64,000 nucleotides of DNA from the NCBI GenBank assembly GCA_965657505.1, contig CBFHON010000008.1, positions 1-64,000 on the forward strand, given 5' to 3'. The position numbers and the translations under genes are program-made. Of this stretch, positions 61,634-64,000 are shown in pieces (positions within the stretch are counted from its first letter, which is position 1; the number at the start of each line of letters is the position of its first letter). The notes beneath the pieces are model-generated. The model ran no database searches. It had not been told where the DNA came from and saw only the letters and a list, made by a program, of their open reading frames with translations. Source of the stretch: TMED109 sp002171375. Its GTDB lineage: Bacteria > Pseudomonadota > Alphaproteobacteria > TMED109.

Positions 61634-63886
61634 ATGGCATTTACTAATACAGATTTACAGAAGCTACATGCAGAGGGTAAGTACAGATCCTCTTTATCAT
61701 ATGGTGCTAATACTGGATTAAGAGCTAAAAAGTTAGCGAACAGAGTAAGTTTTGAAGTTACTAAAAGAGTTACTGGTGGAGCTAATACAACCTCAACTAT
61801 TGGTTACTTCCCTGACATATCAGTAAAAGAAGCATTACAAAAAGCACATGCTATTCGAGTTGATGCAGATGCAGGACTTAATCCTAGATTAGAGAAGCAA
61901 AAAAGAAAAACTAAAGTAACTAAAGGATTAAAAACTTTAGAGGATTGTATTCAAGAACATATATTAGATAAAGAATCTGCACGTACATCCCCTATTCCAC
62001 CTAATACTATCAGGCAAACATGGTCAGCTTTTAGATTATGTTCACCAAGGTTATTACAAAAACCTATCGCAGAAATCACTCCAAATGAATTGAGAGAGTG
62101 CTTCAACTTTATGAGCTCTAGCCAATATAAAAATAGAGATGGAAGCTTTGGAGCTAGACGACAAGCTGAAATTTGGATGGCTTATACTAAAGCAATATTT
62201 AAAATGGCTCACGAAATAAAAGATTATATTGAAGTTAATCCCTGCCCTAAAGCTTTCTATAAGATTACAAGGGATATAAAAAGTTATGACCACTTCTTGC
62301 AACCTTCTGAAGTATCAAAAATGCTTGAACTAATTAATGATATGGAAAGTTATCCAAAAAGTTTTATAAAGTTAGATACTATTAATCACAGACTTACACA
62401 ATATCAGGCTATTAAATTAACTGTCCTAACTGGTTTAAGAAATGCTTCAGAGCTTTATACTATTAAATGGGATGACGTAAAATTAGATGTGAATAAACCA
62501 ACATTTTATTACACTACTTCTAAACAACAACAACCACTTGAAGTACCTATAACTCCTTTGATGACAGAAGTATTTCGAGCTCAATTAAAAAGAAGATGTA
62601 ACTCCTATGTTTTTCCCTCAACTGTAAATTCTAAAGAACCAGATACATTTATTAAAGGTGTATTCAAAGCTATGAAAAGATTAAGACAATTATTAAATAG
62701 CAGTTATGGAATTACACAATTTCAAAATTCTGAAGTCTTTAATAATTTAATGCTTCGTCATACCTTCACAACTTTAGGAAATAGAATTGGCATACCTATT
62801 GAAAAGTTAGATGCCATGTCAGGACATATAACCACGACACAAAGAAAAGTTGCCACCACTCAATATATTTCAAGAATAGCTGAAGATATGCGAGAAGATT
62901 TTATGAAGCTCCATGAATTTATGTTGGCAGGTAAAGACTTTGAAGATAAAGAAATGTCAGAAGAATCTATTAAATTAAAACATAAAAGTTTAGTGGCAAG
63001 ATTAAATTCACCTCGAGCAAGACAATCACTATTAAATTATTTTAGAGATAAATTTCCTGCCAGTTATATTGGACAAGCAATTAGAATAGTGAAAGTTTCC
63101 AAGCACTACTACACAAGATTTTATGAAGTGACATATGCTAGAGATAAAGATAAAGCTATTGAAAAAGCACAAAAAGAATTTGAACCTATTATGGAAACGA
63201 CTGGCTATTTAGTTGAGCTACCTAAATGGCTAAATAATAATATGCCTAAATATATGAGAAGAGATTTAGTAACTGTATTTGTACTAAGAGAATTACCTGA
63301 AAATAGAAGTGATGCTATGAACCTGCATGATATATCAGAACAAGAAATGCGAGAACAAGATACTTTTGATGAAACGACTGGAGCTTTCAGAGTTGCATTT
63401 TTATTTGATGAAATAAGAGAAGAACTTGGTGATACTTATAGAAATGAACATTACTTTAAGAAGATGCCAGAAGATATACTAGAATATAGAAAAAGAAGAT
63501 ATATGAATATGCAAACTAGATTAGCTAAAACTGTTGAAGAACAATCAGAGGAAAAGAAAGCTACATTACCATTCTATTTTTTCTTCTCACCACAAAAAAG
63601 ATGGGATGCCTATTATAATAGAGGTAAAAATGATCTACCTGAAGTATGGATAGATAGTGATGATGAAGACAGAGGTGCAAATCATATTCGTTCCAAACGT
63701 TTTATTGAAATAGCACGAAGAGATGGAAGCGAAGAAGCTTTTAAAGCTCTTGAAGTTTTAGTTCCAATATATAATGCACAGCATAAAGATGCACAAATAA
63801 GACTAGAAGACCTTAAAAGGAAAAGAAAAAGGAAAAGAAAGCCCTCTAACGATTCCACCAGTAAGCTTGAGAGTGTTACCATATAG
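61634..63886 (+). CDS. Large tyrosine recombinase (integrase) with long C-terminal extension
   Basis: A 750-aa protein. Residues 1-430 form a P4-like integrase: an arm-binding N-terminal domain, a SAM-like core (about 105-205) and a catalytic domain with Arg269 (TGLRNASE), Lys297, Arg375 (LMLRHTF), His398 (SGH) and nucleophile Tyr411 (TTQYIS). The usual box II His of HxxR is Leu372 here. Residues 430-750 have no counterpart in ordinary 400-aa integrases; they are charged, mostly helical-looking and end in a KRKRKRKRK tract. The start follows GGGATAA and the end of the tRNA fragment. It should catalyse insertion at tRNA-Lys. Confidence 0.85.
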   Translation: MAFTNTDLQKLHAEGKYRSSLSYGANTGLRAKKLANRVSFEVTKRVTGGANTTSTIGYFPDISVKEALQKAHAIRVDADAGLNPRLEKQKRKTKVTKGLKTLEDCIQEHILDKESARTSPIPPNTIRQTWSAFRLCSPRLLQKPIAEITPNELRECFNFMSSSQYKNRDGSFGARRQAEIWMAYTKAIFKMAHEIKDYIEVNPCPKAFYKITRDIKSYDHFLQPSEVSKMLELINDMESYPKSFIKLDTINHRLTQYQAIKLTVLTGLRNASELYTIKWDDVKLDVNKPTFYYTTSKQQQPLEVPITPLMTEVFRAQLKRRCNSYVFPSTVNSKEPDTFIKGVFKAMKRLRQLLNSSYGITQFQNSEVFNNLMLRHTFTTLGNRIGIPIEKLDAMSGHITTTQRKVATTQYISRIAEDMREDFMKLHEFMLAGKDFEDKEMSEESIKLKHKSLVARLNSPRARQSLLNYFRDKFPASYIGQAIRIVKVSKHYYTRFYEVTYARDKDKAIEKAQKEFEPIMETTGYLVELPKWLNNNMPKYMRRDLVTVFVLRELPENRSDAMNLHDISEQEMREQDTFDETTGAFRVAFLFDEIREELGDTYRNEHYFKKMPEDILEYRKRRYMNMQTRLAKTVEEQSEEKKATLPFYFFFSPQKRWDAYYNRGKNDLPEVWIDSDDEDRGANHIRSKRFIEIARRDGSEEAFKALEVLVPIYNAQHKDAQIRLEDLKRKRKRKRKPSNDSTSKLESVTI

Positions 63887-64000
63887 AATAATACTCCAGT
63901 ATTTGTAGAGATGCCTCTGATTGTGGTAGGGTTTTTATGGGGATAAAATAATAAGTTTAATTATTATATTTGTAATCATAAATATTAAGGAGATTATTAA
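63887..64000. other. Downstream of the integrase; nothing assigned
   Basis: No complete gene or convincing terminator is seen. A short AATACT/AGTATT palindrome at 63890-63903 has only a two-base loop. AAGGAG near 63986-63991 may belong to a gene starting just outside the window. Confidence 0.4.

Larger units (their letters stand above)
61396..64000. mobile_element. Left end of a putative tRNA-targeted integrative element
   Basis: A truncated 3' tRNA-Lys fragment (61396-61440), a cluster of short repeats (61445-61580) and a tyrosine recombinase (61634-63886) form a standard integration junction. The backbone operon ends at 61384. The other junction, expected to hold the intact tRNA-Lys(CUU), lies beyond the right edge, so neither size nor cargo can be seen. 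The window ends with AAGGAGATTATTAA, which may be the ribosome binding site of the next gene. Confidence 0.78.

Noticed and set aside
63890..63903. AATACT-CC-AGTATT hairpin after the integrase
   Set aside because: A two-base loop and six A/T-rich pairs with no U-tract do not make a convincing terminator.

Overview
The window is AT-rich, densely packed bacterial DNA, most consistent with a streamlined marine alphaproteobacterium. The best taxonomic clue is the block tig-clpP-clpX-lon-hup followed by tRNA-Val and tRNA-Asp (23.2-29.7 kb), an arrangement I know from Alphaproteobacteria. Short intergenic gaps, frequent TTG starts, TRAP transporters, a TPP riboswitch on a pyrimidine/thiamine-precursor transporter and many CoA-ester enzymes fit a SAR11/HIMB59/AEGEAN-169-like lifestyle. 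The exact clade cannot be fixed from the sequence alone.

Layout. 0-5.4 kb: an ammonium transporter cut by the window edge, then a TPP riboswitch leading thiY-thiZ-thiX and an aldehyde dehydrogenase, closed by a strong terminator. 5.4-8.5 kb (minus): Baeyer-Villiger-type monooxygenase, tandem NIPSNAP protein, PCu(A)C copper chaperone. 8.6-16.1 kb: a CoA-ester catabolic region (CoA-transferase, acyl-CoA ligase, crotonase, CitE-like lyase, CmcJ-like oxygenase, TenA, acyl-CoA dehydrogenase). 16.1-21.5 kb: small proteins, a GST, and a minus operon of threonine dehydratase, FMN 2-hydroxyacid dehydrogenase and a TakP-like TRAP binding protein. 21.8-29.8 kb: pdxA, three tRNAs and the protein quality-control block. 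29.9-34.3 kb: a homodimeric 2-oxoacid dehydrogenase E1 divergent from an Lrp-type regulator, plus nnr. 34.3-41.4 kb: an OprP-type porin facing a TonB receptor/ExbB/ExbD/ExbD/TonB operon. 42.2-47.8 kb: crotonase, FMN reductase, TAXI-TRAP transporter and SbmA-like protein. 47.8-61.4 kb: cysteine synthase, TauD-type dioxygenase, MetY, 3-hydroxyacyl-CoA dehydrogenase, a D-amino-acid-aminotransferase-like enzyme, Ldh2-type dehydrogenase, ACR3, and a HisD-family dehydrogenase that resembles sulfopropanediol dehydrogenase with an adjacent SDR.

At 61.4 kb the chromosomal backbone meets what looks like a mobile element. A 45-nt 3' fragment of a tRNA-Lys(CUU), broken exactly at the anticodon loop, is followed by three copies of a 9-bp motif and a 750-aa tyrosine recombinase with an unexplained C-terminal half. 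The cargo of that element lies beyond the right edge, so any novel system it carries cannot be seen here.

Recurring themes are salvage of thiamine pyrimidine (thiYZX, tenA), 2-oxo/2-hydroxy-acid metabolism (ilvA, lldD, TakP-like protein, MdeB/AceE-like E1, Ldh2) and organosulfur use (cysK, metY, TauD-like, HpsN-like). These pathway links are inferences from gene families and adjacency.
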